Shown: positions 1 through 9,182 of the stretch, in pieces
Numbering within the stretch: the stretch's first letter is position 1
How the letters are laid out: every line of letters starts with the position of its first letter
From: Ectobacillus antri
Lineage (GTDB): Bacteria > Bacillota > Bacilli > Bacillales > Bacillaceae_G
Reading direction: 5' to 3'
Assembly: GCF_003852715.1 (NCBI RefSeq)
Contig: NZ_RIAV01000001.1
Location: 186,001-250,000, forward strand
DNA: 64,000 bases
Translations under genes and position numbers: made by a program
The notes under the pieces: generated by a model
Told to the model about the DNA's origin: nothing
Database searches by the model: none
The model's input: only the letters and a program-made list of their open reading frames with translations

Positions 1-26
1 ACAACCTTCTCAAATGTGGTGGGTGT

Positions 27-56
27 AGAAGACGCAAATGCGTCTTCTTTGTTTTA
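27..56. terminator. Rho-independent terminator of an upstream gene
   Basis: A perfect stem (GAAGACGC, AAAT loop, GCGTCTTC) is followed by a T-rich tract. It most likely ends a gene lying left of the window and insulates the eps promoter. Confidence 0.75.
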
Positions 57-177
57 TATGAAAATTGTATCTTTTTAAGAACGGTATAAGAACAGAGTAT
101 GATAGGAAACGTGTAAAAATCATATAATCTATCAATTATCACATCGAAATTGTATATGTTTTTTCTGATAATTTATA

Positions 178-206
178 TTGACCTGTTCACTATAAAGAAC
201 TAAAAT
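178..206 (+). promoter_or_regulatory. eps operon sigma-A promoter with SinR-like sites
   Basis: TTGACC (178-183), a 17-bp spacer and TAAAAT (201-206) form a good sigma-A promoter about 130 bp before epsA. The spacer carries an inverted GTTC...GAAC pair, including an exact AAAGAAC (194-200), the complement of the SinR consensus GTTCTYT. Two more AAGAAC half-sites lie upstream at about 77-82 and 88-93. In B. subtilis SinR represses eps in this way; binding here is inferred. Confidence 0.6.
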
Positions 207-334
207 GATATAGTACATGAATATATTATGGTTATTGAAATCAGTTCCGCCTTCAACCATAACATGACCGACCGGGAATATACACGGAGATGCTGGTGGT
301 TTGTACGTACAAAAAATAATAAACGGAGGGAACC

Positions 335-1033
335 ATGGAAAAAGAGATTAATTTAAAAAGCCTGTTCAACGTTATTAAAAGAAGAATAATGGTTGTTGCC
401 GTGTTTACTCTATTGGCAGGACTGGTCGGTACTATATATACATTCTACCTAAAAACACCATTGTACGCTTCTTCAGCACGAATTCTAATTCAGGCTACAC
501 CTGAAGCAATGAATACATTACGCGTTATTATTAAAGAACCGGTTGTGATGCAGCGTGTTGCACAAGAACTTAACTTGCCACAATCACTAGGTGCGTTAAG
601 TGGGCAAATTAGTACAGAAAATCTACAAGGATCCCAAATTGTTATCATTACCGCAGTTGATCCAATTGCTGCTAGAGCAGTGGATATCGTGAATGCTACA
701 GCCACGATTTACAAAGAAGAAGTTGCGCGCATTATGAACTTTAGCGGTGTACAAATTCTTGCCGAGGCTGAAATGTCTCCTTATCCGATGCCTATTAACC
801 AAAATCATGTATCTACCATTATCATGGCTCTGTTAGTGGGTTGTGTACTTAGCATTGGTTTAGTATTCTTGTTAGATTCCTTTGATGATACAATTAAATC
901 TGAGCGAGATGTTGAGAAGCTACTGGGTGTTCCTGTATTGGGAAGTGTGTCTAAAAACACTCGTCAAAACACGTCTGATAAGTACAGCAAAAAGCACCTT
1001 GAAGCACTGAGGGGGGAATCCATTGGTTCATAA
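335..1033 (+). CDS. epsA: Polysaccharide co-polymerase / kinase modulator (Wzz-type)
   Basis: A 232-residue YveK/CapA-type membrane modulator. Transmembrane segments at about 18-38 and 159-180 flank an extracellular Wzz domain, with a Pro-rich stretch (about 148-153) before TM2 as usual in this family. In Gram-positives it controls chain length and activates the separate cytoplasmic BY-kinase, which is the next gene (overlap 11 nt). A GGAGGG ribosome site precedes the ATG. It is the first gene of the EPS operon, as in B. subtilis eps. Confidence 0.9.
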   Translation: MEKEINLKSLFNVIKRRIMVVAVFTLLAGLVGTIYTFYLKTPLYASSARILIQATPEAMNTLRVIIKEPVVMQRVAQELNLPQSLGALSGQISTENLQGSQIVIITAVDPIAARAVDIVNATATIYKEEVARIMNFSGVQILAEAEMSPYPMPINQNHVSTIIMALLVGCVLSIGLVFLLDSFDDTIKSERDVEKLLGVPVLGSVSKNTRQNTSDKYSKKHLEALRGESIGS

Positions 1034-1646
1034 TAAAAAGCCTGTGTCGTATACGGCGCCAAATTCTAAGGTTTCTGAGCAGTATCGTTTAGTTCGAACA
1101 AATTTACAATTCTCTGCAGAAGAAGAAAAAACCATTATTATTACATCACCTAGTTATGGGGAAGGAAAAACAACAGTAGCTGCCAACATTGCAGTTTCAA
1201 TGGCACAGCAGGGAGAAAATGTGCTGCTGATTGATGCTGATTTAAGAAAACCGGAACTACATATCATCTTTGCTGCAGATAACAGTACAGGATTAACGAG
1301 CATTCTAGCAGGAAAAGCAAAGTACGAAGCAACGCTACAAGAAACTGAGATTGCGGGATTGCATATATTAACAGCAGGTCCGTATGTTCACAATCCAGCA
1401 GAACATTTGAGTATGCCAACAATGAAACAACTGATTGATATGGTACGTAAACAATATGATTTTATATTATTTGATACACCCCCTATTTTAGAGGTAACCG
1501 ATACAAATGTATTGGCAAATCAATGCGATGGTGTTGTACTGGTTATAAAAAGCAATCATACAGATGCAGAAGCCGCTAAAGAAGCGCAGCGTATCTTAGG
1601 ATTCGCCAACAGTAAACTTTTAGGTGCTGTACTGAATCATAAGTAA
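1023..1646 (+). CDS. epsB: Bacterial tyrosine kinase (BY-kinase), CpsD/EpsB family
   Basis: 207 residues with Walker A (SPSYGEGKT, about 42-50), Walker A' (LLIDADLRKP, about 68-77) and a Walker B-like FILFDTPP. The start is TTG, supported by a run of six G just upstream inside the end of epsA. The kinase phosphorylates itself and EPS enzymes and is switched on by EpsA. The protein stops right after the last strand (GAVLNHK) and lacks the C-terminal Tyr cluster that is normally autophosphorylated, so regulation may differ. Confidence 0.88.
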   Translation: MVHNKKPVSYTAPNSKVSEQYRLVRTNLQFSAEEEKTIIITSPSYGEGKTTVAANIAVSMAQQGENVLLIDADLRKPELHIIFAADNSTGLTSILAGKAKYEATLQETEIAGLHILTAGPYVHNPAEHLSMPTMKQLIDMVRKQYDFILFDTPPILEVTDTNVLANQCDGVVLVIKSNHTDAEAAKEAQRILGFANSKLLGAVLNHK

Positions 1647-1662
1647 TACATATAGCTTGAAC

Positions 1663-1700
1663 CACAAGTCTATGTTCTTTTTTAAGAACATAGACTTGTG
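1663..1700. promoter_or_regulatory. Perfect 17-bp palindrome containing two SinR-like boxes
   Basis: A perfect inverted repeat, 17-bp arms with a 4-nt loop, just after epsB. Its centre is GTTCTT-TTTT-AAGAAC, so it holds two inverted GTTCTYT-like sites. No T tract follows, so it is not a typical terminator. It could be an RNA processing hairpin or an intragenic operator; the sequence cannot decide. Confidence 0.5.
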
Positions 1701-1784
1701 TAAGCTAAAAAATCATTTTTATGATAAGAGTATTCCGTTATTAAAAATCTATAGTTTATATTAGAGAAATATGTACTGTTTTAT

Positions 1785-1894
1785 AAGGTGATGTCTCCTA
1801 ACCTTTAGCAATGGAGGCACTCGGTTATGCTGTGGGCTGTTGCCTTAGACGTTCATCGTCGAGAGTGTGGCGTGAGGAAGGGTTCGATGCCCTG
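1785..1894 (+). ncRNA. EAR (epsC) RNA, processive antitermination element
   Basis: About 110 nt between epsB and epsC, exactly where the eps-associated RNA sits in B. subtilis. It is GC-richer than its surroundings and has complementary segments (CACTCGG with CGAGAGTG, GGGTTCGATGCCC hairpin) typical of a compact multi-stem RNA. The known EAR lets RNA polymerase read through distant terminators so that long eps operons are completed. The call rests on position and remembered consensus; a covariance search would settle it. Confidence 0.75.
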
Positions 1895-1900
1895 TATTTT

Positions 1901-1955
1901 ATAAAGTTTTTGCCTGGAACACCTTGAAACAGGGTGCTGCAGGCAAAAACTTTAT
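1901..1955 (+). terminator. Strong hairpin directly after the EAR element
   Basis: Arms of about 16 bp (centred on TTTTTGCCTG / CAGGCAAAAA) with an inner CACC/GGTG pairing, followed only by a weak U-rich tract (ttattatattt). It may be an intrinsic terminator overcome by EAR, or a processing site. It ends about 24 nt before the epsC start. Confidence 0.45.
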
Positions 1956-1978
1956 TATATTTCAGGAAGGAGTTCTTT

Positions 1979-3793
1979 ATGACGTACAAACAAAGAATGA
2001 CTGCGCTGATTACCATGGATTCGGCAATCGTTATGGGGACTATTTTTTTCGGTCATTTTCTGGTAAACGCAAGTTTGCAAGTCATTACGATGCCTATTGT
2101 AATTAGTGCCATTACATTGCTGATGAGTCATCATGTATATGCACTCAGGTACAAGTTGTACAAAAAAGCATGGGAATATGCCAGTGTTGGTGAGTTATTA
2201 GGTATTTTTAAAGCTGTTACTTTGTCTATTTTCACAACAGCCGTTATGCAACGAGTTTTTATACATGAAACACATTTTCGCCTGCTCATTATTACTTGGA
2301 TGATACACATTATGCTTATCGGCGGGTCTCGCTTTATATGGCGTATGTACCGAGATACTTACATGAATCAGGGAACGAGTGCAAAGCGTACGTTAATTAT
2401 CGGTGCCGGTGCGGCTGGGACGATGATTGCAAGACAACTCCATCAAAAAGATGCCACACTTTATCCTGTAGCCTTTATTGATGATAATCCGAAAAAACAT
2501 GGACTGGACATTTTAGGTATACCAGTCGTGGGCGGGGTCGGTTCTATTGCTATGGCAGTAGAACATTTTGATATTGAGCACATTGTAATTGCTATTCCTT
2601 CTCTTCAAAAAAGAGAATTGAATGTCATCTTCAAAGAATGCTGCAAAACAAATGCGAAAACACAAATCCTTCCGATGCTAGAAGATCTTGTAACAGGTAA
2701 AGTGTCCGTGAATGAATTTCGTGATGTGCAAGTAGAGGATCTATTAGGTCGTGATCCAATTGAACTTGATATGCAAAGCATATCTGCATCAGTTACAGGA
2801 AAAACAGTTTTGGTAACGGGTGCAGGAGGATCAATTGGCTCTGAAATATGTAGGCAAATTTCAACGTTTATGCCGAAGCAACTTGTTTTGCTTGGACACG
2901 GTGAAAATAGTATTTACTCTATTGAAATGGAATTAAAGGAACGGTACAAAAACAGTGATATCGTGTTCATCACAGAAATTGCAGACATTCAAGATGATAA
3001 GAAGATGATAGATGTCATGAGTAAACACCAACCGCATGTTGTGTATCATGCAGCTGCACATAAGCATGTACCATTGATGGAACGAAACCCCGAGGAAGCC
3101 ATTAAGAATAATGTAATTGGAACAACAAATGTTGCTAAAGCGGCGAGTTGGTGCGGTGTAGAAACGTTCGTTATGATTTCAAGCGATAAAGCAGTCAATC
3201 CCACTAGCGTTATGGGGGCGACGAAACGGTTGGCGGAAATGATAATTCAGCATCTTGATAAAACAAGCTCCACTAGGTTTGTTGCTGTTCGATTTGGAAA
3301 TGTGCTTGGAAGTCGTGGGAGTGTGATCCCATTATTTAAAAAGCAAATTCAAAATGGTGGCCCCATCACTGTTACCCATCCTGACATGGAACGCTATTTC
3401 ATGACCATTCCTGAGGCATCAAGACTTGTGATTCAAGCGGGAGCATTAGCCAAGGGTGGAGAGATCTTTGTGCTGGATATGGGCGATCCTGTAAAAATTG
3501 TAGATTTAGCAAAAAATCTAATTAAATTATCCGGTCACTCTTTAGAAGATATTGAGATTCAATATAGTGGCATTAGACCTGGAGAAAAATTGTATGAAGA
3601 ACTTTTACAAACCGATGAGGTGCACGAGCAACAAATTCATCCAAAAATTTATATAGGAAAAACGTCAAATCTTTATATTGATGAAATCCATCACATTGTT
3701 CATTCCTATCATACGTTGTCTCAAGAGCAAATTCGTGAACAAGTACTTTTACTAGCAAATAAACGCGAGCATAAAATGTCTGTTATGGGATAA
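1979..3793 (+). CDS. epsC: UDP-sugar 4,6-dehydratase (FlaA1/CapD/EpsC family), membrane-bound
   Basis: 604 residues, close to B. subtilis EpsC. About four N-terminal membrane helices are followed by a CoA-binding-like Rossmann region (LIIGAGAAGTMIARQL) and a catalytic SDR domain (TGAGGSIGSE). The SDR catalytic Tyr is replaced by Met in SSDKAVNP...MGATKR, which is normal for this dehydratase class. It likely converts UDP-GlcNAc to a 4-keto-6-deoxy sugar for the first EPS residue, finished by EpsN (aminotransferase) and EpsM (acetyltransferase). Start chosen for the GGAAGGAG site 9 nt upstream. Confidence 0.92.
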   Translation: MTYKQRMTALITMDSAIVMGTIFFGHFLVNASLQVITMPIVISAITLLMSHHVYALRYKLYKKAWEYASVGELLGIFKAVTLSIFTTAVMQRVFIHETHFRLLIITWMIHIMLIGGSRFIWRMYRDTYMNQGTSAKRTLIIGAGAAGTMIARQLHQKDATLYPVAFIDDNPKKHGLDILGIPVVGGVGSIAMAVEHFDIEHIVIAIPSLQKRELNVIFKECCKTNAKTQILPMLEDLVTGKVSVNEFRDVQVEDLLGRDPIELDMQSISASVTGKTVLVTGAGGSIGSEICRQISTFMPKQLVLLGHGENSIYSIEMELKERYKNSDIVFITEIADIQDDKKMIDVMSKHQPHVVYHAAAHKHVPLMERNPEEAIKNNVIGTTNVAKAASWCGVETFVMISSDKAVNPTSVMGATKRLAEMIIQHLDKTSSTRFVAVRFGNVLGSRGSVIPLFKKQIQNGGPITVTHPDMERYFMTIPEASRLVIQAGALAKGGEIFVLDMGDPVKIVDLAKNLIKLSGHSLEDIEIQYSGIRPGEKLYEELLQTDEVHEQQIHPKIYIGKTSNLYIDEIHHIVHSYHTLSQEQIREQVLLLANKREHKMSVMG

Positions 3794-3831
3794 AAATCAG
3801 AAAGACCTAATATATAAACAGGGTGATGAAA

Positions 3832-4992
3832 ATGCCAAATAAAATACTATTTTGTGCGACTGTAGATTTTCACTTTAAAGCATTTCATTTGCCGTATATG
3901 AGATGGTTTCAAGAGCGCGGTTGGGAAGTACATGTCGCTGCAGCAGGAGACATGGAGTTACCATATACGGACAAGCGGTATTATCTATCAATTCAACGTT
4001 CACCATTTCATTTGGCAAACATAAAAGCATATCGTGAAATACATCAAGTGATACATACAAACGAATTTCAAATCATTCATGCACATACACCAATGGGCGG
4101 TATGTTGGCGAGGTTAGCGGCAAGACACACGCGTAAATTTGGAACTAATGTGTTTTATACAGCACACGGCTTTCACTTTTGTAAAGGGGCGCCTTTTTGG
4201 CATTGGCTATTATATTATCCGATTGAAAAGATACTCTCTCACTATACGGATTGTTTAATTACCATTAATCAGGAAGATTATGTTTTAGCACAACGCTTAC
4301 ATGCTTCCAAAGTGGTACATGTACATGGCGTAGGGGTTGATACAACAAGGTTTCAACCAGCTGATTCTGTAAGGAAACTTGCTTTGCGTGAAAAACTTGG
4401 CTATCAAGAGAGAGACTTTCTATTATTTTATGCGGCTGAATTCAATCGTAATAAAAATCAACAACTCCTTATACAAGTACTGGCGCATATAAAAAACGAT
4501 GTGCCGCATATACGTCTGTTACTAGCGGGTATCGGACCACTGCAGGAACAATGTCGACAACTAGCGAGGAAACTAGGGGTAGAGGAGAATGTAGACTTCC
4601 TTGGCTATCGTAACGACTTGGATCAAGTGCTACCAGCTTGCGATATTGCAGTTGCGTCCAGCCTTCGAGAAGGGTTACCCGTCAATATCATGGAAGCGAT
4701 GGCATGCGGATTGCCTGTAGTGGCAACTGCGAATCGGGGGCATTTGGAGCTTGTTCATGATGGAGTGAATGGATATATTGTAAGTGAAGAAAATGTAAGG
4801 AAATTCGCAACAAATATTTATAAGCTTAGTCAATCTACAGAGCTAGTAAATGAAATGGGGAAACAAAATCAGCAAATCATCATGAAATATGCTATTTCAT
4901 CCGTCAAGCGCGAACTATGTGATATTTACGATCAGTTTAATACGGAGGGAAGAAATGGAACCGAAAGTAAGTATTATCGTGCCTATTTATAA
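3832..4992 (+). CDS. epsD: Glycosyltransferase family 4, EpsD-like
   Basis: 386 residues. The N-terminus (KILFCATVDFHFKAFHLPY) and the HTPMGG and YTAHGFHFCKGAPFW motifs match EpsD of B. subtilis. The C-terminal GT-B domain has the EGLPVNIMEAMACG signature (E-x7-E). It transfers a sugar from a nucleotide donor to the growing lipid-linked repeat at the inner membrane face. The ATG at 3832 fits the AGGGTG site best; upstream in-frame starts are possible. The 3' end overlaps the next gene by 38 nt. Confidence 0.88.
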   Translation: MPNKILFCATVDFHFKAFHLPYMRWFQERGWEVHVAAAGDMELPYTDKRYYLSIQRSPFHLANIKAYREIHQVIHTNEFQIIHAHTPMGGMLARLAARHTRKFGTNVFYTAHGFHFCKGAPFWHWLLYYPIEKILSHYTDCLITINQEDYVLAQRLHASKVVHVHGVGVDTTRFQPADSVRKLALREKLGYQERDFLLFYAAEFNRNKNQQLLIQVLAHIKNDVPHIRLLLAGIGPLQEQCRQLARKLGVEENVDFLGYRNDLDQVLPACDIAVASSLREGLPVNIMEAMACGLPVVATANRGHLELVHDGVNGYIVSEENVRKFATNIYKLSQSTELVNEMGKQNQQIIMKYAISSVKRELCDIYDQFNTEGRNGTESKYYRAYL

Positions 4993-6022
4993 TATGGAGA
5001 AATTCTTGAGTAGATGCATGGACAGTCTCTTAAATCAGACATTACAAGATATTGAAATTATTGCAGTAAATGACGGATCAGTTGATGGAAGTTTATCACT
5101 TTTACAACACTATGCTGCACTTGATACACGTATAAAAGTGATAGATAAAGAGAATGGTGGTGTTTCTTCAGCTAGAAACACTGGACTACAAGTAGCACGA
5201 GCACCGTACATTGGATTTGTTGATCCCGATGATTGGATAGACGATACTATGTACGAAACATTATATCGTGAAGCGATTACACACCATGCTGATATTGTGA
5301 TGTGCACATATGTACGTGAATTCGAAACACATTCGAAAGTCAAAGATTTTCGGTTACCTTCTCCTGTGATTTACCAAGGGAATGAAGTAAAACAGCATGT
5401 TGTGAGGAGATTGATTGGACCTATACATCAAGAAATAGGACAACCTGACATGATAGATGCCTGGGGAACTATTTGGAATAAGTTGTATCGAGCAAACTGC
5501 ATTAAGAACGGAAGGGTTTTATTTACTGATTTGCAAATTATAGGAACTAATGAAGACACGTTATTCAACTTACAAGTAAGTTGTAATGCCGAAACATTTG
5601 TTTTCATTAATACTCCGTTTTATCATTATTGGAAAGGAAATGAGACATCTGTCACAAGTGGCTACAAGCCAAAGTTGATTGAGCGTTGGTTTGTACTGTT
5701 TGATAAGATGGAAGATATTTTAAAATCTCATAACATGGAAGAAAAGTATTATCAAGCATTAGACAATCGTATTAGTTTAAACGTTTTAGGATTGGGGTTA
5801 AATACAATAAGTAAAACAAATAACGCCACAGCCTTAAAGAAACTATTAGAAGTTAGGGCCATCTTACGAAATTCTCGTATTCAGCGTTCGTTTAAACAAT
5901 TGGATACAAGCTATCTTCCTATCATTTGGAAGTTTTTTTATGGATGCGCGAAATACAGACTCTCCGTAGTCTTTTACACCATGTTAATTACGATTGAATG
6001 GCTCAGAATAAGAGTACGATAG
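4955..6022 (+). CDS. Glycosyltransferase family 2 (EpsJ/EpsH-like)
   Basis: 355 residues with a GT-A fold: VSIIVPIYN at the N-terminus, VNDGS nucleotide-binding motif, SSARNTGL and the metal site in FVDPDDW. GT2 enzymes add sugars, often beta-linked, to the repeat unit. The start is set by GGAGGG 6 nt upstream and lies inside the end of epsD, which indicates translational coupling. It resembles EpsJ/EpsH more than the EpsE clutch enzyme; the donor sugar cannot be read from sequence. Confidence 0.82.
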   Translation: MEPKVSIIVPIYNMEKFLSRCMDSLLNQTLQDIEIIAVNDGSVDGSLSLLQHYAALDTRIKVIDKENGGVSSARNTGLQVARAPYIGFVDPDDWIDDTMYETLYREAITHHADIVMCTYVREFETHSKVKDFRLPSPVIYQGNEVKQHVVRRLIGPIHQEIGQPDMIDAWGTIWNKLYRANCIKNGRVLFTDLQIIGTNEDTLFNLQVSCNAETFVFINTPFYHYWKGNETSVTSGYKPKLIERWFVLFDKMEDILKSHNMEEKYYQALDNRISLNVLGLGLNTISKTNNATALKKLLEVRAILRNSRIQRSFKQLDTSYLPIIWKFFYGCAKYRLSVVFYTMLITIEWLRIRVR

Positions 6023-6033
6023 GAGTGAGACAA

Positions 6034-7137
6034 TTGAAGCCAATTCGAATTCTCCAAGTGGTAACCGTGATGAACCGCGGTGGATTGGAGACGATGCTAA
6101 TGAATTACTATCGAAAAGTAGATCGTAGAAAAATTCAATTTGATTTTATGGTTCATCGTTCGGAAGAGGGGCATTACGATAGAGAAATTACAAGTCTTGG
6201 CGGAAGAATTTATCGTATGCCTGCTATCAAACCTGGTAATTATCGTAAATATTTTCGAATGTTAGCTGAATTTTTTAAAGAGCATACCGAGTATGAAATT
6301 GTACATGCTCATAACAATGAGAATAGTAGTTTTGTGTTACGAGCAGCAAAGCGTGCCGGTGTTAAGTGTCGTATTGCTCATAGTCATTTGAGTGATCTTG
6401 GGTTTGATATCAAGCTTCCGTTTCGTTTATATGCAAGAATGGTAATGAAAGGCGCACCAAATCAATATTTCGCCTGTTCAGAACGTGCCGGTACATGGTT
6501 GTTTGGGAAACATGTGTCCCATATTCAAGTACTAAATAATGCCGTTGATGTAGCACAATTTAGTTATAATCCATTAAAAAGAGAAGAGATTCGCTCAGAA
6601 TTACAAGCAGAAGAAAAGTTTGTAATTGGCCATGTGGGAAGATTCAATCGACAGAAGAATCATGAATTTTTAATTGATATTTTTGCTGCTATACATAAAA
6701 AAAATGAAAATGTGTTACTTGTGTTGATTGGAGACGGAGAGTTACGCCCCTCTATACAGGAGAAGGTACGGAATTTGGGTCTAGAAGAACATGTCAGGTT
6801 TTTAGGTGTACGAGAAGATATTGCAAATCTTTTACAAGGGTTTGATTTATTTCTGTTTCCTTCACTATTTGAGGGATTACCGGTTGTTTTAGTGGAAGCA
6901 CAGGCAGCGGGATTGCCTTGCGTGGTTTCAAATAATATTACAACAGAAAGTAATGTAACCGGGATTGTACAATTCAAAAGTTTAAAAGAGAGTGCTGATA
7001 AATGGGCGCAACATATTTTATCGATGCCTGTACATCGTTTTGAGACGGCTCGTACTTTGAAAGAGACAGGATATGATACAACGACCATGTCTCAATGGCT
7101 CTCAGACTATTATGTAAGTCATTACAGTTCACGTTAA
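6034..7137 (+). CDS. epsF: Glycosyltransferase family 4, EpsF-like
   Basis: 367 residues. The N-terminal pattern RILQVVTVMNRGGLETMLMNYYRK and IQFDF resemble EpsF. The C-terminal half has GHVGRFNRQKN and the donor motif FEGLPVVLVEAQAAGLP. A TTG start at 6034 is preferred because TAGGAGTGAG lies 5-7 nt upstream; an in-frame ATG at 5998 has no ribosome site. Probably a cytoplasmic, membrane-associated enzyme adding one sugar to the repeat. Confidence 0.83.
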   Translation: MKPIRILQVVTVMNRGGLETMLMNYYRKVDRRKIQFDFMVHRSEEGHYDREITSLGGRIYRMPAIKPGNYRKYFRMLAEFFKEHTEYEIVHAHNNENSSFVLRAAKRAGVKCRIAHSHLSDLGFDIKLPFRLYARMVMKGAPNQYFACSERAGTWLFGKHVSHIQVLNNAVDVAQFSYNPLKREEIRSELQAEEKFVIGHVGRFNRQKNHEFLIDIFAAIHKKNENVLLVLIGDGELRPSIQEKVRNLGLEEHVRFLGVREDIANLLQGFDLFLFPSLFEGLPVVLVEAQAAGLPCVVSNNITTESNVTGIVQFKSLKESADKWAQHILSMPVHRFETARTLKETGYDTTTMSQWLSDYYVSHYSSR

Positions 7138-7159
7138 ACTTACATGGAGGAATGAATAT

Positions 7160-8062
7160 ATGAAGCCAACATTAACTGTTTTTACACCTGCATTTAATCG
7201 AGCTTATACATTACACCTATGCTACGAAAGTTTGAAGCGTCAGACAAGTAAGGATTTTATATGGCTAATTATAGATGATGGTTCTACGGACAATACAAAG
7301 GGTGTAGTACAAAAGTGGATAGATGAAAATCATATTCCTATTGTATATCATTACCAGGAAAATCAAGGCATGCATGGTGCACATAATACAGCTTATCAAC
7401 TAATAGATACAGAGTTAAATGTCTGTATAGACTCCGATGACTACATGCCAGATGATGCGGTTGAAAAAATTGTTTATTTTTGGGGAAGTAATAAGAGTGA
7501 CAGGTACGCAGGAATTGTAGGTTTAGATGCAACGCCTGATGGAAGAATTATAGGTACAAAATTACCCGATCAAATAAAGGCTTTTACTTTGTCGGGACTA
7601 TATAGCATTCATGGGGTTAAGGGCGACAAAAAACTCGTCTACAGGTCGGATATTACAAAGCAAATACCACCGTATCCCGTATTTGAAAACGAAAAATACT
7701 GTCCGCTTAGTTACAAATATATTTTAATTGACCAGCAATATACTTTATTACTGATGAATGAAGTACTGTGTCATGTAGAATATTTAGAAGATGGATCTAG
7801 CATGAATATTATTAATCAATATAAAAAGAATCCACGTGGCTTTTCCTTTTTTCGAAAAGTGGCTATGCAGTATGCACCGACCTGGAAAGATAGATTACGA
7901 GAATGTGCGCACTATGTCTCTAGTAGTTTAATTAGTAAAAATTATCGCTTTTTATTAGAATCGCCTTGTAAAGTATGTACAGTACTAGCAACACCTATTG
8001 GTTTATTATTATACATATATATTCAAAATACAAGTCGAAAAACGGTTATGAAAAAGGCGTAA
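7160..8062 (+). CDS. Glycosyltransferase family 2
   Basis: 300 residues with LTVFTPAFNRAYTL, LIIDDGSTDNT and a metal-binding CIDSDDYMPDDA motif. A hydrophobic segment near the C-terminus (about 273-288) suggests membrane association. It is related to the GT2 at 17684, with a shared layout and the ...YLEDG...MN/QN motif near residue 210. Ribosome site GGAGGA precedes the ATG; 22 nt follow epsF, so it is in the same operon. Confidence 0.82.
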   Translation: MKPTLTVFTPAFNRAYTLHLCYESLKRQTSKDFIWLIIDDGSTDNTKGVVQKWIDENHIPIVYHYQENQGMHGAHNTAYQLIDTELNVCIDSDDYMPDDAVEKIVYFWGSNKSDRYAGIVGLDATPDGRIIGTKLPDQIKAFTLSGLYSIHGVKGDKKLVYRSDITKQIPPYPVFENEKYCPLSYKYILIDQQYTLLLMNEVLCHVEYLEDGSSMNIINQYKKNPRGFSFFRKVAMQYAPTWKDRLRECAHYVSSSLISKNYRFLLESPCKVCTVLATPIGLLLYIYIQNTSRKTVMKKA

Positions 8063-8087
8063 TAAAGTAAGAAGGGAGGTTTTTATA

Positions 8088-9155
8088 TTGACAATGCTTT
8101 GGTTAAATTTAATAGTTGTATTCGTGTTTGCCTCCCTAGCCAGGTACTTTTCTGCACCAGCACTTGTAGGTCACAATGTTGTTAAACCAAACATTCTACT
8201 TTCATTATTTGCCTTGTCTTCATTAGTATTGGTGTCCGGTTTACGAAATAACATTGGTGATACTTTTTTTTATATGCATACATATGAACATACAGAGTTT
8301 ACATGGGAACATATCATAGCAAATAAAGATATGGGGTTTGGTTTGTTGCAAATGTTGTTGCAACAAATATCTAAAGATTCACAAATTCTTCTTTTTACTA
8401 CAGCTTTAATTACAAATGTTTTAATTGTTATGACGTTGTATAAGTATTCTAGAATGCTGGAGCTTAGTCTATACGTGTATATTACTAGCGGATTGTTTAC
8501 AGTTTCTATGAACGGTATAAGACAGTTTTTAGCAGCAGCTATTATTTTTGCTGCAACAAAGTACCTATTGAGCGGTAATTGGAAGAAATACATTTTAGTG
8601 ATACTGTTTGCTTCTACAATTCATCAGAGTGCACTAGTTTTAATACCCATTTACTTTATTGTTCGTACGAAAGCATGGACTAAGATGACATTTCTTTTGT
8701 TATCGGTTGCTTTGCTAATTGTAATAGGATTTAATCAATTTTCTGATTTGTTTTTTTCTTTAATAGGAGATACGCAATATGGGGAATACGGCAACTTTAA
8801 TGAAGGCGGCGCTAACATTGTCAGGGTGATGGTAGATGCAGTCCCATTATTTATTGCTTTCTTAGGAAGAGAAAGGTTAAGAGAGTTGTTTTCTAAAAGT
8901 GATTATATTGTAAATATGGCTCTTATAGGATTTATGTTCATGATTGTCGCAACTCAAAACTGGATTTTCGCTAGGTTTACAATTTACTTTGGACTTTATC
9001 AATTAATCTTAGTATCCTGGGTTGTCAAACTGTTTGCATCAAATAATCAACGATTGGTCTACTACAGCATATTATTATTTTATTTTTTATATCACTTTTT
9101 TGAGCAAGTAATTGCATTACGAATGGTTTATAAGAGTGATTTTTTCTCATTGTAG
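8088..9155 (+). CDS. epsG: EPS polymerase, EpsG/Wzy-like membrane protein
   Basis: 355 residues, about ten hydrophobic helices. LVLVSGLRNNIGDTFFYMHTYE is the conserved loop (GLRxxxGDTxxY) of the EpsG family. These proteins polymerise flipped repeat units on the outer membrane face. The TTG start follows AGGGAGG by 8 nt; an ATG two codons later could also be used. It sits in the middle of the glycosyltransferase genes, as in B. subtilis. Confidence 0.85.
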   Translation: MTMLWLNLIVVFVFASLARYFSAPALVGHNVVKPNILLSLFALSSLVLVSGLRNNIGDTFFYMHTYEHTEFTWEHIIANKDMGFGLLQMLLQQISKDSQILLFTTALITNVLIVMTLYKYSRMLELSLYVYITSGLFTVSMNGIRQFLAAAIIFAATKYLLSGNWKKYILVILFASTIHQSALVLIPIYFIVRTKAWTKMTFLLLSVALLIVIGFNQFSDLFFSLIGDTQYGEYGNFNEGGANIVRVMVDAVPLFIAFLGRERLRELFSKSDYIVNMALIGFMFMIVATQNWIFARFTIYFGLYQLILVSWVVKLFASNNQRLVYYSILLFYFLYHFFEQVIALRMVYKSDFFSL

Positions 9156-9182
9156 TAGAACATAAATCTTGGAGGGGCAGCA

